A stretch of DNA of 64,000 nt from Mycolicibacterium sp. J2. Lineage in GTDB: Bacteria > Actinomycetota > Actinomycetes > Mycobacteriales > Mycobacteriaceae. The stretch spans positions 163,497 through 227,496 of the forward strand of contig NZ_JAPFPY010000003.1 of the NCBI RefSeq assembly GCF_026240945.1. The letters run 5' to 3'. The notes beneath the pieces were generated by a model that worked only from the letters and a program-made list of their open reading frames with translations, had not been told where the DNA came from and did not search any database. Position numbers and translations under genes: made by a program. Shown in pieces: positions 37,009 through 46,626 of the stretch (positions are counted from its first letter, which is position 1; every line of letters starts with the position of its first letter).

Positions 37009-37263
37009 GTGGCCAACACCGAGGTCGAGCGTCACAACGGTGTCGATGTCGAAGACGTCCCGTCCGCCGCGTGGGGCTGGTCGAAGGAAAACCACACCTG
37101 GATCCACATCGGCGGCATCCTGTCGGCCATCTTCCTGCTGTGCATGCTGCGCGGTAACCACGTCGGTCACGTCGAGGACGTGTTCCTGATCCTTTTCGCG
37201 GTGGCCATCCTGGGCGTCGTCGCCCGCGACTGGTGGGCCCGCCGCGCCGGCTGGTACCGCTGA
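37009..37263 (+). CDS. DUF2631 small membrane protein
   Basis: An 84-residue protein with two hydrophobic segments ([16 protein letters not shown] and [15 protein letters not shown]) separated by a short loop (NHVGHVED), ending in a Trp/Arg-rich tail [11 protein letters not shown]. It matches the DUF2631 family (Rv2876 in M. tuberculosis), conserved in mycobacteria and of unknown function. The GTG at 37009 is preceded by GGAAGAGGAG. It is divergent from the CAT-like permease. The small size and polar N-terminal half ([15 protein letters not shown]) suggest a membrane-associated accessory protein. Confidence 0.85.
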   Translation: MANTEVERHNGVDVEDVPSAAWGWSKENHTWIHIGGILSAIFLLCMLRGNHVGHVEDVFLILFAVAILGVVARDWWARRAGWYR

Positions 37264-37338
37264 CCCTCTGACCGCGCGGCGGTTGCGCAACAAGGAGTTC
37301 GCACTTGCCGTGACAGGCCGGCGTTTCGGGCCCGTCGG

Positions 37339-37344
37339 TAGCCT
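37339..37344 (+). promoter_or_regulatory. Candidate leaderless -10 box (TAGCCT) of the GH3 gene
   Basis: TAGCCT lies 6 nt before the ATG at 37351, and no Shine-Dalgarno is seen, which fits a leaderless transcript. Confidence 0.4.
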
Positions 37345-37350
37345 GGCGCC

Positions 37351-39537
37351 ATGGCCGATACCGCAGAACTCGACCTGGCCGACCAAGCCGCCCTTGGCAG
37401 CGGCGCCGGCTTCTGGACCACCAAGGCAGTCGGCCCGGTGCGGTCCATGGTGCTCACCGACGGTCCGCACGGGGTACGTAAGCAGGTCGACAGCGGCGCA
37501 GGGCAGCTGGGTTCCGAGGGCAGCGTTGCGGCGACGTGCTTTCCGCCTGCGGTCGGACTGAGCCAGACCTGGGACCCCGATCTGGTCGAGATGGTCGGTA
37601 CCGCCCTTGGCCGGGAAAGCCGGGCGCTCGGTGTCGACGTCCTGCTGGGGCCGGGCATCAACATCAAACGCGACCCCCGGTGCGGGCGTAACTTCGAGTA
37701 CTTCTCCGAGGATCCGCTGCTCTCGGGGATGCTCGGCGCGGCGTGGGTGCGCGGTGTGCAGAGTGTCGGCGTGGCCGCCGCAGTGAAGCACTTCGCCGCC
37801 AACAACGCCGAATTCGACCGGATGCGAGCCAGTTCCGATGTCGACGAGCGCACACTGCGCGAGATCTACCTGCGCGCCTTCGAACACGTGGTGCGGACCG
37901 CACGGCCGTGGTCGGTGATGTGTTCCTACAACCGGATCAACGGGGTGTATGCGGCGCAGAACCGTTGGCTGCTCACCGAGGTGCTGCGCGGGGAATGGGG
38001 TTTCGACGGCCTGGTGGTCAGCGACTGGGGCGCGGTGGCCGACCGGGTGGCCGCGGTGGCCGCCGGTCTGGACCTGGAGATGCCGGGCACCGGTGGGGTG
38101 TCCGACCGCGATGTCGTCGAGGCGGTCGGCCGCGGTGATCTGACCCGTGACGCGGTAGCGCGTGCCGCCGGGCGGGTGCGCCGACTGGCCGATCGGACGC
38201 GACAAAGCTCCAGTGCCCCAGCATCATTCGACACCCATTCGTTCGACGCCGAAGCGCATCACCTGTTGGCCAGGCAAGCGGCCGCGCAGGCGATCGTGCT
38301 GCTCAAGAACGACGGCGAGTTAGTGCCGCTGCGGCCGTCCCGCATCGCGGTGATCGGACACTGCGCCACCCAACCGCGGTATCAGGGCGGCGGCAGCTCG
38401 CATGTCAACCCGACCCGGTTGGACACGGCACTGGACGAGATCCGCAGGGTCGCCGGTGATCACGAGGTGACCTATGCCGACGACGCGCGCCTCGCCGCAG
38501 CCGCCGATACCGCGGTGGTCTTTCTCGGCCTGCCCGCCGAGGCCGACTCGGAGGGTCTGGACCGTCCCCATATCGATCTGCCTGCCGAACAGGTCGACTT
38601 GCTGCGTGAGGTGGTGCGGGTGCAGCCGCGCACGGTGGCGGTGCTGTCCCACGGCGGTGTGGTCCGATTGGACGAGGTGGCCGCGCTCGCCCCTGCCGTC
38701 CTGGACGGCGCACTGCTCGGGCAGGCGGGCGGCGCAGCCATCGCCGACGTGCTGTTCGGTCACGTCAACCCCTCGGGGCGCCTCGCCGAGACGGTGCCCG
38801 CGCGGCTACAGGACGTGCCCGCCTATCTGAATTTTCCGCCCGAGCGCGGCCATACCGTGTACGGCGAGCGAATCTTCGTGGGCTACCGGTGGTACGACGC
38901 GCGGGAACTGGCGGTCACATATCCGTTCGGGCATGGATTGTCCTACACCACCTTCGACTACCGCGGCATGGAGGTGGCCGAGCACGGCGACGGACTGACG
39001 GTCACCGTGACCGTCGCCAACACCGGCACCCGGGCCGGCAGGGAGGTGGTACAGGTCTACGCCGGTATGCCGGTGTCCCGGGCGAGCCGGCCGGTGCGCT
39101 GGCTCGTCGGGTTCGGCTCACTGATCCTGGAGCCCGGCGCCACCGGCATCGTCGAGATCCCCGTGTTGCGCACCGACCTCGCCCGCTGGGCCGGCCGCTG
39201 GGTGGTCGACAGCGGCGAATACACGCTGTGGGCCGCCGCATCCAGCCGCGACCTGCGACTGCAGACCACGGTGCACGTCGCGGGAGACGACGTGCCCGAG
39301 TCGTTCACGCGTGAGTCCACGCTGGGCGAGGTTCTTGCCGATCCGGTTGCTGCGCCGATCCTCACTGCGGCGCTGACCGAATTGTTCGGTGTCGGAACCG
39401 AACCGGCCGATATGCTCACCCTCGTCGGCGCCCTGCCCCTGGACCGGCTGGCCGGTTTCAGTGGTGGCCGGTTCACCAGGGACCACCTGGACGCGCTGCT
39501 GAATCGGATGAACGCGCAGCGGCAGGCCGATGCGTAA
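37351..39537 (+). CDS. Glycoside hydrolase family 3 beta-glucosidase-like enzyme
   Basis: A 728-residue cytosolic enzyme with the full GH3 layout: an N-terminal (beta/alpha)8 domain with GPGINIKRDPRCGRNFEYFSEDP and KHFAANN, the nucleophile Asp in LVVSDWGAV (near residue 228), a C-terminal alpha/beta sandwich beginning about residue 320 with QGGGSSHVNP, and a fibronectin III-like domain near 550-630 (VANTGTRAGREVVQVY). It likely cleaves beta-glucosides or related oligosaccharides imported from plants or soil; no signal peptide is present. It is not part of the M. tuberculosis gene order I recall. Its stop overlaps the TetR gene start by 8 nt. Confidence 0.93.
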   Translation: MADTAELDLADQAALGSGAGFWTTKAVGPVRSMVLTDGPHGVRKQVDSGAGQLGSEGSVAATCFPPAVGLSQTWDPDLVEMVGTALGRESRALGVDVLLGPGINIKRDPRCGRNFEYFSEDPLLSGMLGAAWVRGVQSVGVAAAVKHFAANNAEFDRMRASSDVDERTLREIYLRAFEHVVRTARPWSVMCSYNRINGVYAAQNRWLLTEVLRGEWGFDGLVVSDWGAVADRVAAVAAGLDLEMPGTGGVSDRDVVEAVGRGDLTRDAVARAAGRVRRLADRTRQSSSAPASFDTHSFDAEAHHLLARQAAAQAIVLLKNDGELVPLRPSRIAVIGHCATQPRYQGGGSSHVNPTRLDTALDEIRRVAGDHEVTYADDARLAAAADTAVVFLGLPAEADSEGLDRPHIDLPAEQVDLLREVVRVQPRTVAVLSHGGVVRLDEVAALAPAVLDGALLGQAGGAAIADVLFGHVNPSGRLAETVPARLQDVPAYLNFPPERGHTVYGERIFVGYRWYDARELAVTYPFGHGLSYTTFDYRGMEVAEHGDGLTVTVTVANTGTRAGREVVQVYAGMPVSRASRPVRWLVGFGSLILEPGATGIVEIPVLRTDLARWAGRWVVDSGEYTLWAAASSRDLRLQTTVHVAGDDVPESFTRESTLGEVLADPVAAPILTAALTELFGVGTEPADMLTLVGALPLDRLAGFSGGRFTRDHLDALLNRMNAQRQADA

Positions 39538-40111
39538 CGGTCGAACAATTACCATCGGGAATGTGAAAGAGCCGTTGACCGCCGATGCGGGCGAGGACAC
39601 CTCGACGCGACGGCGGATCCTGGTGGCCACGGCAGAGGTACTCGGGCGCAGCGGACAGACCAAGCTGAGCCTGTCCGAGGTGGCGCTGCAGGCCGGCGTC
39701 TCCCGGCCCACGCTGTACCGGTGGTTCGCCTCCAAGGACGAGTTGCTCGCCGCGTTCGGCAGGTACGAGGGCCAGATGTTCGACTCCGGCATCAGCCAGG
39801 CCACCGCGGGCCTGCGCGGCACCGAGAAGTTGGATGCCGCACTGCGATTCATCGTCGAATATCAGCAGTCCTATTCGGGCGTGCGGGTGGTCGACATCGA
39901 GCCGGAAGTGGTGATCAAGCAGCTATCGCACATCATTCCGCTGATGCGGGCGCGACTGCTCAAGCTGATGCCAGGGCCCAACGGACCGGTCCGGGCGGCC
40001 ACCGCGATCCGCATCGCGATATCGCATTACATCGTGCGCAGCGATGACGAGGGACAGTTCCTGGCCCAGCTGCGCCACGCGGTGGGCATCCGCCACACCG
40101 ACACCACTTAG
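39530..40111 (+). CDS. TetR family regulator, coupled to GH3
   Basis: A 193-residue regulator (182 residues if translation begins at GTG 39563 after CGGGAAT). The N-terminal helix-turn-helix is RILVATAEVLGRSGQTKLSLSEVALQAGVSRPTLYRWFASKDELLAAF. The remainder is an alpha-helical ligand-binding domain with no recognised signature. The first ATG lies within the last codons of the GH3 gene, so the two are transcribed and probably translated together; the simplest role is control of the glycosidase in response to a sugar or glycoside. Convergent with rlmN. Confidence 0.87.
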   Translation: MRNGRTITIGNVKEPLTADAGEDTSTRRRILVATAEVLGRSGQTKLSLSEVALQAGVSRPTLYRWFASKDELLAAFGRYEGQMFDSGISQATAGLRGTEKLDAALRFIVEYQQSYSGVRVVDIEPEVVIKQLSHIIPLMRARLLKLMPGPNGPVRAATAIRIAISHYIVRSDDEGQFLAQLRHAVGIRHTDTT

Positions 40112-40195
40112 TCACCAACCCCGCCCAAACTCACCGTCGGGCCGGAAAGTGCGAGAGCGTCCGGGCAGAACGTCGATCTCGGCGAGCCGGGCCGG

Positions 40196-41287
40196 TCAGC
40201 CCTCGGCCGCGAGTTGCCCGCACGCGGCGGCGATCTCACGCCCCCGGGTATCCCGCACGGTGCACGAGACACCCTTGGCCACAACGCGTTTGACGAACTC
40301 ACGCTCGACCGGTTTGGGGCTGGCATCCCACTTGCTGCCGGGTGTCGGGTTGAGCGGGATCAGGTTCACATGCACCAGCGGACCCAACTTGGCATGCAGC
40401 TTCTTGCCCAGCAGGTCGGCGCGCCAGGGCTGATCGTTCACGTCGCGGATCAACGCGTACTCCACCGACACCCGCCGGCCGGTCACATCGGCGTAATAGC
40501 GTGCGGCGTCGAGAACTTCGTCGACCTTCCAACGATTGTTCACCGGCACCAGGGTGTCGCGCAGCTCGTCGTCGGGGGTGTGCAGCGACAGCGCCAGGGT
40601 CACGCCCAGTTTCTCGTCGGCCAGCTTGCGGATAGCCGGCGCCAAGCCGACGGTGGAGACCGTCACCGAACGAGCGCTGATGCCGAACCCGTTCGGCGGC
40701 GGCGCGGTGATGCGCCGGACAGCAGCCACCACCCGGTTGTAATTGGCCAGCGGCTCGCCCATGCCCATGAAGACGATGTTGGAAAGCCGGCCGTCATGGT
40801 CTGCCCGCATCGCCGACGACGCCGCCCGCACCTGCTCCAAGATCTCGGCAGTGGACAGGTTGCGTTTGAGACCGCCCTGACCGGTCGCGCAGAACGGGCA
40901 GGCCATCCCGCAGCCGGCCTGTGACGAGATGCAGACGGTGTTGCGCTGTGGGTAGCGCATCAAGACCGATTCGAAGGTGGTGCCGTCCTGCGCGCGCCAC
41001 AACGTCTTACGGGTCTCTCCCGCGTCGCACTGGATCTCACGGGCCGGGGTGATCAGCGTCGGGAACAGCTCATGGGCCACCTGGTCACGCAGCGCGGCGG
41101 GCAGGTCGGTCATCTGCTGCGGGTCGGCGATCAGCCGCCCGTAGTACTGATTGGCCAGCTGTTTGGCGCGGAATTTCGGTAACCCGAGTTCGGTGACGGC
41201 GGCCACCCGACCGGCTTCGTCGAGATCGGCGAGATGCCGTGGCGGCATCCCGCGACGGGGCGCTTCGAAGACCAGTTCCTGCTTCAT
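40196..41287 (-). CDS. rlmN: Dual-specificity 23S rRNA/tRNA adenine-C2 methyltransferase
   Basis: A 363-residue radical SAM enzyme that methylates A2503 of 23S rRNA and A37 of some tRNAs. The cluster-binding CGMACPFC (CxxxCxxC) lies near residue 126; [10 protein letters not shown] and [14 protein letters not shown] are family motifs; the C-terminal catalytic Cys is in [11 protein letters not shown]. It starts at ATG 41287, 14 nt after the LysR gene stop on the same strand. It corresponds to Rv2880c. The 84 bp between it and the convergent TetR gene hold nothing I can recognise. Confidence 0.95.
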   Translation of the reverse strand: MKQELVFEAPRRGMPPRHLADLDEAGRVAAVTELGLPKFRAKQLANQYYGRLIADPQQMTDLPAALRDQVAHELFPTLITPAREIQCDAGETRKTLWRAQDGTTFESVLMRYPQRNTVCISSQAGCGMACPFCATGQGGLKRNLSTAEILEQVRAASSAMRADHDGRLSNIVFMGMGEPLANYNRVVAAVRRITAPPPNGFGISARSVTVSTVGLAPAIRKLADEKLGVTLALSLHTPDDELRDTLVPVNNRWKVDEVLDAARYYADVTGRRVSVEYALIRDVNDQPWRADLLGKKLHAKLGPLVHVNLIPLNPTPGSKWDASPKPVEREFVKRVVAKGVSCTVRDTRGREIAAACGQLAAEG

Positions 41288-41301
41288 GTTCCGTTCCAGT
41301 A

Positions 41302-42153
41302 TCAGGCTTGTCCGGCGAGAACGTCACGCACGGTGTGTTCGACGGTGTTCAGGATCGCGGCGTCGATGCCGGTCCGGCCGCGCACGAAGACCGACGCACG
41401 GCTGGCCGGAGGCAGTCCCTCGGCCAGGCACAGCCCGTCGGGCAATCGGCCGATCATCGGCAGCAGCGCCACCCCGAGCCCCGACCGCACGGCGGCGAAT
41501 AGCCCGGACAGGTCGGCGGACTCGACGGCGATGCGGTAGTCGGCTTCCAGCCGCTCCAGCGTGGCGAAGGTGGGTTCACGCAGGGTGCACGGTTCGGAGA
41601 ACATCACCACCGGCAGCGGACCGTCGACCGGGGCGGCGAAGGACCGACCGGAAACCCACTTCAGCGCAAGCATTCCGGAGGCGTGGGCCGGGTCCAGTCC
41701 GGAGCCGTCGAGCATCACCGCCAGGTCGAGCTGGCCGTGCTCGATGGCGTCGGCCAACATGACGTTGCGGTCCAGCCGGAACCGCAGCCGCCAGTCGGGT
41801 AGCCGCCGACCCAGGGCTGCGGTCAGGGCGGGCAGCATAACGTCGGCGCCGTGCTCGGTGGCCCCGATCAGCAAGACCCGCTCCTCGGCGGCGCCGAGGT
41901 CGGTCAGCGCCGCATCGTGGGCGGCCAGGATGGTCCTGGCATGTCCCAGCACCCGGTGGCCCAGTTCGGTGAACGCGACACCGCGGCCCGACCGTTCGAC
42001 GACGGCGCCGCCGACGACGGCCTCGATCCGCCGCACGTGCTGACTGATCGCGGACTGAGTCATGTGCAACACCGCGGCCGCGCGGTGAAACCCGCCACAG
42101 TCGGCCACAGCGACCATGCTGCGCAGCGGAGCGATATCCAGCACCTGACCCAC
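41302..42153 (-). CDS. LysR family regulator, divergent from EamA exporter
   Basis: A 283-residue LysR-type regulator. The winged helix reads [56 protein letters not shown]; the rest is a periplasmic-binding-like effector domain with [21 protein letters not shown]. Starts at GTG 42153 or GTG 42144. It faces the EamA gene at 42308, with a row of T-N11-A dyads between, the classical arrangement in which a LysR protein activates the divergent transporter. The effector is unknown; an amino acid or toxic metabolite is likely for such pairs. Confidence 0.9.
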   Translation of the reverse strand: MGQVLDIAPLRSMVAVADCGGFHRAAAVLHMTQSAISQHVRRIEAVVGGAVVERSGRGVAFTELGHRVLGHARTILAAHDAALTDLGAAEERVLLIGATEHGADVMLPALTAALGRRLPDWRLRFRLDRNVMLADAIEHGQLDLAVMLDGSGLDPAHASGMLALKWVSGRSFAAPVDGPLPVVMFSEPCTLREPTFATLERLEADYRIAVESADLSGLFAAVRSGLGVALLPMIGRLPDGLCLAEGLPPASRASVFVRGRTGIDAAILNTVEHTVRDVLAGQA

Positions 42154-42168
42154 CCAGCCAACGTACTC

Positions 42169-42251
42169 TGATCAGCAACGTCGATCAAAAACTGCGTGCT
42201 TTTCGCGTGACGCGAAGCTATTCCAATATTCCGATCAGTATTTGTGATCGG
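42169..42251. promoter_or_regulatory. LysR operator cluster between the LysR and EamA genes
   Basis: CCGATCA (42231-42237) and TGATCGG (42245-42251) form a perfect 7-bp dyad with a 7-nt spacer and an ATC-N9-GAT core, a LysR box. TGATC/GATCA (42169-42187, 9-nt spacer) and TTCGCG-TGA-CGCGAA (42202-42216) lie upstream. Confidence 0.65.
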
Positions 42252-42307
42252 TTTCGATAGTCGATATTCGTTGGACCGGCCCCCACCGTGCCGTCGACCA
42301 TGAGGTC

Positions 42308-43246
42308 ATGACGCAGGCCATGCCGTTGCGCACCGCGACCACGGTGACGTTCTTCTACGCCCTTGGTTACCCGATCGGCAACATGGCGGTGCACGCCTTG
42401 TCACCGATGGCGGTGCTCGCCTTCCGGTTCGGCCTGGCCGGCGCGATCCTCGGCGGGTGGGCGGCGTTGGCCCGGGTCCGGTTCCCGACCGGGCGCACGC
42501 TGGTGCACGTCGCGGTGGCCGGACTACTGATGCAAGCAGTGCAGTTCTGCGCGCTCTACATCGCCATCCAGCACGGCGCGCCCGCGGTGCTCTGCGCGGT
42601 GGTGATCGCGATGAACCCGGTCGCCACGGCGCTGCTGGCCGCGGCCGTCCTCAAAGATCGGCTCACCGCGCGGCGGGTGGTGGCTCTGGTGCTCGGGGTG
42701 GCCGCGGTGCTCGCGGCGTGCGCCACCCGGCTCATCGCGACCGGCGGGGTGGACCCCGTGGTGGGATTGCTGTTGGTGGCGTTGCTCGGTTTGGCAGCCG
42801 GCGGGGTCTACCAACAGCGGTTCTGCGCCGGCGTCGACTTTCGCGCGTCCACGGCCGTGCAGAACGCGGTGGCCTTCATGCCCGCCCTGGCCCTGACCCT
42901 GACCACCCCGTTCCAGGTGCACAGCGCGACGCATGCCGTGCTGGCGGTGGCTGGGGTGGTGCTACTCAACGCGACCCTCGGGGTGTCGCTGTACGTGCGC
43001 GCCATCGGGCTCTACGGCGCATCGTCGGTGGCGATGCTGTTCTGCGTCATTCCCGCGGTTGCCGGTGTGTTGTCGTGGCTGATGCTCGGCGAGCGCGTCA
43101 ACCTGGGGATCGCCGTCGGGCTGGCGTTGGGGGCGCTGGCCTGCTGGCTGAACGCGTCAGGCAAGCAGCGTCAGGACGATCCAGCCGACGACCGCGGACG
43201 GCAGCATCGCGTCGATCCGGTCCATGATCCCGCCGTGGCCGGGTAG
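42308..43246 (+). CDS. EamA/DMT family exporter
   Basis: A 312-residue protein with ten predicted helices in two EamA repeats (residues about 10-140 and 150-290). The first repeat ends ALLAAAVLKDRLTARRVVALVLGVAAVLA, the second WLMLGERVNLGIAVGLALGALACWL, both typical of drug/metabolite transporters of the RhtA/YdcZ type. It probably exports an amino acid or metabolite under control of the divergent LysR protein. The last 30 residues (QRQDDPADDRGRQHRVDP) lie antisense to the cdsA 3' end, giving a 90-nt tail-to-tail overlap; they may be a dispensable tail. Confidence 0.88.
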   Translation: MTQAMPLRTATTVTFFYALGYPIGNMAVHALSPMAVLAFRFGLAGAILGGWAALARVRFPTGRTLVHVAVAGLLMQAVQFCALYIAIQHGAPAVLCAVVIAMNPVATALLAAAVLKDRLTARRVVALVLGVAAVLAACATRLIATGGVDPVVGLLLVALLGLAAGGVYQQRFCAGVDFRASTAVQNAVAFMPALALTLTTPFQVHSATHAVLAVAGVVLLNATLGVSLYVRAIGLYGASSVAMLFCVIPAVAGVLSWLMLGERVNLGIAVGLALGALACWLNASGKQRQDDPADDRGRQHRVDPVHDPAVAG

Positions 43247-44002
43247 CAACGTGCCCATGTCCTTGATGCCCAGATCGCGTTTGACCTGAGATTCGACCAG
43301 GTCGCCCAGCACGCCGGTGATCACCAGCAGTACACCGAGCGGCACACCCACCCACGCCGGTTTGTCCAGCAGGAATGCCACGATCAGCACGGCCGCGGTG
43401 ACACCGAACAGCAGTGACCCGCCGAGGCCCTCCCAGGACTTCTTCGGGCTGATCGCCGGTGCCAGCAGGTGCTTGCCGAACAGAACGCCCGCGGCGTAGC
43501 CACCGATGTCGGCGAACACCACGGTCGCGATCACCGTGAACACCCGCACTCCACCGTGGTCGGCGAAGATGAGCAGGGCGGTGAAGGCGGCGAACATCGG
43601 CACCCAGGTGGCCAGCAGCACCGTCGCCGCAATATCGCGCAGGTAGTTCACCGGTTGGCGGTCCAGCCCGTGGCCGACCAGTCGCCAGACCATGCAGACG
43701 ACGATCGTCCCACCGTAGGCGCCCAGCAAGCCTGCGACGCCGAACGGCCAGGTCAGCCAGATCATCGCCTGGCCACCGGCGAGCAGCGCCAGGGTGGGCA
43801 GGTCGTAGCCGTGCTCGCGCAGTCGGCGGATCACCTCATGGGTGGCGATGCCGATGGCGACCGCGAGCAGGGGCAGCCACCAGATCGGGGCGAACAACAG
43901 GGTGCCGATGGCCATGGCGCCGAGGATGGCGCCGACCGCGATCGCGGCGGGCAGGTCACGCCCGGCGCGCGAGGTCTTCTTCGGTGGCTCGGTCTGTGCC
44001 AC
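43157..44002 (-). CDS. cdsA: Phosphatidate cytidylyltransferase
   Basis: A 281-residue membrane enzyme with about eight helices that makes CDP-diacylglycerol from phosphatidate and CTP, the branch point of phospholipid and PIM synthesis. The signature lies near the C-terminus: GDLVESQVKRDLGIKDMGTLLPGHGG followed by IMDRIDAMLPS. The N-terminal 15 residues are basic and cytosolic. GTG start at 44002, 22 nt after frr. It corresponds to Rv2881c. The 3' end overlaps the convergent EamA gene. Confidence 0.95.
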   Translation of the reverse strand: MAQTEPPKKTSRAGRDLPAAIAVGAILGAMAIGTLLFAPIWWLPLLAVAIGIATHEVIRRLREHGYDLPTLALLAGGQAMIWLTWPFGVAGLLGAYGGTIVVCMVWRLVGHGLDRQPVNYLRDIAATVLLATWVPMFAAFTALLIFADHGGVRVFTVIATVVFADIGGYAAGVLFGKHLLAPAISPKKSWEGLGGSLLFGVTAAVLIVAFLLDKPAWVGVPLGVLLVITGVLGDLVESQVKRDLGIKDMGTLLPGHGGIMDRIDAMLPSAVVGWIVLTLLA

Positions 44003-44024
44003 GGGTCGGGGATGCTGGGGTCAC

Positions 44025-44582
44025 CTAGACCTCCAGCAACTCGCCTTCCTTGTGTTTGACCAGTTCATCGATCTGCGCGACGTAGGTGCCGGTCGTCTTG
44101 TCCAGATCCTTCTCGGCGCGACTCACCTCATCCTCGCCGGCCTCGCCGTCCTTTTTGATCCTTGCCAGTTCTTCCATCGCCTTGCGACGGATGTTGCGGA
44201 CGGACACCTTGGCATCCTCACCCTTGGACTTGGCCTGCTTCACCAGCTCGCGGCGCCGTTCCTCGGTCAGCTGCGGCACGGAGATGCGGATGACGTTGCC
44301 GTCGTTGGACGGGTTGACGCCCAGATCCGAGTTCCTGATGGCGTCCTCGATATTGCGCAGCTGGTTGGCCTCGTAGGGCTTGATCACCACGAGCCGGGCT
44401 TCGGGCACGTTGATGCTGGAGAGCTGGGTGATCGGGGTCGGTGAACCGTAGTAGTCGATGCTCAGCCGGGAGAACATGCCGGGGTTGGCCCGACCGGTGC
44501 GGATCGACGCCAGGTCGTCCCGCGCCACCGCCACCGCCTTCTCCATCTTCTCCTCGGCGTCGAAGAGGGTTTCGTCGATCAC
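44025..44582 (-). CDS. frr: Ribosome recycling factor
   Basis: A 185-residue translation factor that splits post-termination ribosomes with EF-G. Family segments are [40 protein letters not shown] near residues 28-68 and the coiled-coil [32 protein letters not shown]. Length and sequence are normal. GTG start at 44582, 24 nt after pyrH, with cdsA 22 nt further on, giving the standard pyrH-frr-cdsA order. Confidence 0.97.
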   Translation of the reverse strand: MIDETLFDAEEKMEKAVAVARDDLASIRTGRANPGMFSRLSIDYYGSPTPITQLSSINVPEARLVVIKPYEANQLRNIEDAIRNSDLGVNPSNDGNVIRISVPQLTEERRRELVKQAKSKGEDAKVSVRNIRRKAMEELARIKKDGEAGEDEVSRAEKDLDKTTGTYVAQIDELVKHKEGELLEV

Positions 44583-44606
44583 GTGTCTATCTCCTTAAAG
44601 GCGCGC

Positions 44607-45332
44607 TCAGCTGGTGACCAGCGTTCCGATCTTCTCACCTGCGACCGCTCGCGCAATATTGCCGTGGGTGAGGAGATTGAACACCAGCATCGGCATGCCG
44701 TTGTCCATACACAGGCTGAACGCGGTGGCGTCGGCGACCTTGAGGCCACGATCGATCACCTCGCGGTGGGTGATCTCGGTCAACAGCACGGCATCGGGCA
44801 CCTCACGCGGATCCGCGGTGAACACGCCGTCGACAGCCTTGGCCATCAACACCACCTCGGCCCCGATCTCCAGGGCGCGCTGAGCCGCCGTGGTGTCGGT
44901 GGAGAAATAGGGCAGGCCCATCCCGGCGCCGAAGATGACGACGCGGCCCTTCTCCAGATGCCGGCGGGCACGCAGCGGGATGTAGGGCTCGGCGACCTGT
45001 CCCATCGTGATGGCGGTCTGCACCCGGGTGTCGATGCCTTCCTTTTGCAGAAAGTCCTGCAGGGCCAAGCTGTTCATCACGGTGCCGAGCATGCCCATGT
45101 AATCGCTACGGGTGCGTTCCATGCCCCGCTGCTGCAGCTGGGCGCCACGGAAGAAATTACCGCCGCCGATCACGACCGCGACCTGGACGCCGCTGCGCAC
45201 CACCTCGGCGATCTGCCGGGCCACCAGGGCGACCACATCGGGGTCCAGGCCGACCTCCCCGCCACCGAACATCTCGCCGCCGAGTTTGAGCAGCACCCGC
45301 GAGTACGCCGGCCGGATCTGTGCTTCCGCCAT
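44607..45332 (-). CDS. pyrH: UMP kinase
   Basis: A 241-residue hexameric amino-acid-kinase-fold enzyme that phosphorylates UMP to UDP. It has [55 protein letters not shown] and [11 protein letters not shown], all normal for PyrH. The N-terminus is about 20 residues shorter than that of M. tuberculosis PyrH, but the ATG at 45332 has GAAGGAG at the right distance, so it is the real start. It heads the pyrH-frr-cdsA operon; tsf and rpsB lie 9 kb away, separated by inserted genes. Confidence 0.96.
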   Translation of the reverse strand: MAEAQIRPAYSRVLLKLGGEMFGGGEVGLDPDVVALVARQIAEVVRSGVQVAVVIGGGNFFRGAQLQQRGMERTRSDYMGMLGTVMNSLALQDFLQKEGIDTRVQTAITMGQVAEPYIPLRARRHLEKGRVVIFGAGMGLPYFSTDTTAAQRALEIGAEVVLMAKAVDGVFTADPREVPDAVLLTEITHREVIDRGLKVADATAFSLCMDNGMPMLVFNLLTHGNIARAVAGEKIGTLVTS

Positions 45333-45394
45333 GAGACTCCTTCGTTGCGGCACTTCCCGACACGCTTGCGACCTCCAATCCTGCCTCATGACGA

Positions 45395-45424
45395 CGCCCC
45401 GGCCACGTCGGGGTGGCCGGGGCG
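45395..45424 (-). terminator. Terminator hairpin after the methyltransferase gene
   Basis: CGCCCCGGCCAC (45395-45406) and GTGGCCGGGGCG (45413-45424) form a perfect 12-bp stem with the 6-nt loop GTCGGG, starting 17 nt after the methyltransferase stop and ahead of pyrH. It insulates the two transcription units. Confidence 0.75.
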
Positions 45425-45440
45425 CTTCGAGGGATTTCGC

Positions 45441-46149
<709 letters not shown>

Positions 46150-46151
46150 GT

Positions 46152-46166
46152 GTCAATATTCTTGAC
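46152..46166. promoter_or_regulatory. MarR operator 2 (palindrome) abutting the marR start
   Basis: GTCAA (46152-46156), spacer TATTC, TTGAC (46162-46166). It shares the TCAA-N5-TTGA core with operator 1, centre-to-centre 19 bp, and ends at the base before the marR GTG, so repressor binding would also block marR. Confidence 0.72.
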
Positions 46167-46589
46167 GTGGGCGACACCGTCGATGACCTCCCCCTCGGTT
46201 ACCTGCTGCACCGCGCGGCCACGACGCTGCGCGCGGAGGTGCTGACCACCGTGCTGGAACCGCTGAATCTGACCTTCGCCCAATATCTTTGCCTGCGATT
46301 GCTGTCGTTCCAGCCGGGCCGCTCCAACGCCGAACTGGCCCGCGAGGCCAACGTCTCGCCTCAGGCGATGAACATGGTGGTACGGGGTCTGCAGGAGGTC
46401 GGCCTGGTATCCCGGCCGGCCACCGTGCCGGCCGGCCGGGCGCTACCCGCCGAGCTCACCCGGGAGGGGGCGAAGTTGCTCAAACGCACCGACGCCGGTG
46501 TGCGGGCAGCCGAACTCAAGGTGCTCGGGCACCTCGGCGAGCGTCAGCGCTCGGAGTTGAAACGCATGCTGGCCACCGTCACCGAATAG
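46167..46589 (+). CDS. MarR family repressor, Rv2887-like
   Basis: A 140-residue winged-helix regulator. DDLPLGYLLHRAATTLRAEVLTTVLEPLNLTFAQYLCLRLL is the N-terminal dimerisation part; SNAELAREANVSPQAMNMVVRGLQEVGLVSRPATVPAGRALPAELTREG is the DNA-binding helix and wing. The closest protein I know is M. tuberculosis Rv2887, whose loss derepresses the methyltransferase Rv0560c. The GTG start at 46167 leaves a 45-bp gap to the divergent methyltransferase that holds two palindromes. It likely represses both genes and releases DNA on binding a phenolic or salicylate-type ligand. Confidence 0.88.
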   Translation: MGDTVDDLPLGYLLHRAATTLRAEVLTTVLEPLNLTFAQYLCLRLLSFQPGRSNAELAREANVSPQAMNMVVRGLQEVGLVSRPATVPAGRALPAELTREGAKLLKRTDAGVRAAELKVLGHLGERQRSELKRMLATVTE

Positions 46590-46626
46590 CCACGGGCAGC
46601 GGCGGATAGCCCGCGAGTACCTGCGT

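Noticed and set aside
36903..38205. A 434-codon upstream extension of the CAT-like permease
   Set aside because: It runs antisense to the DUF2631 and GH3 genes, is not protein-like, and the permease starts normally at 36903.
46590..46626. A terminator between marR and the small orphan gene
   Set aside because: Only a 5-bp CGGGC/GCCCG stem is possible in the 37-bp gap, too weak to call.
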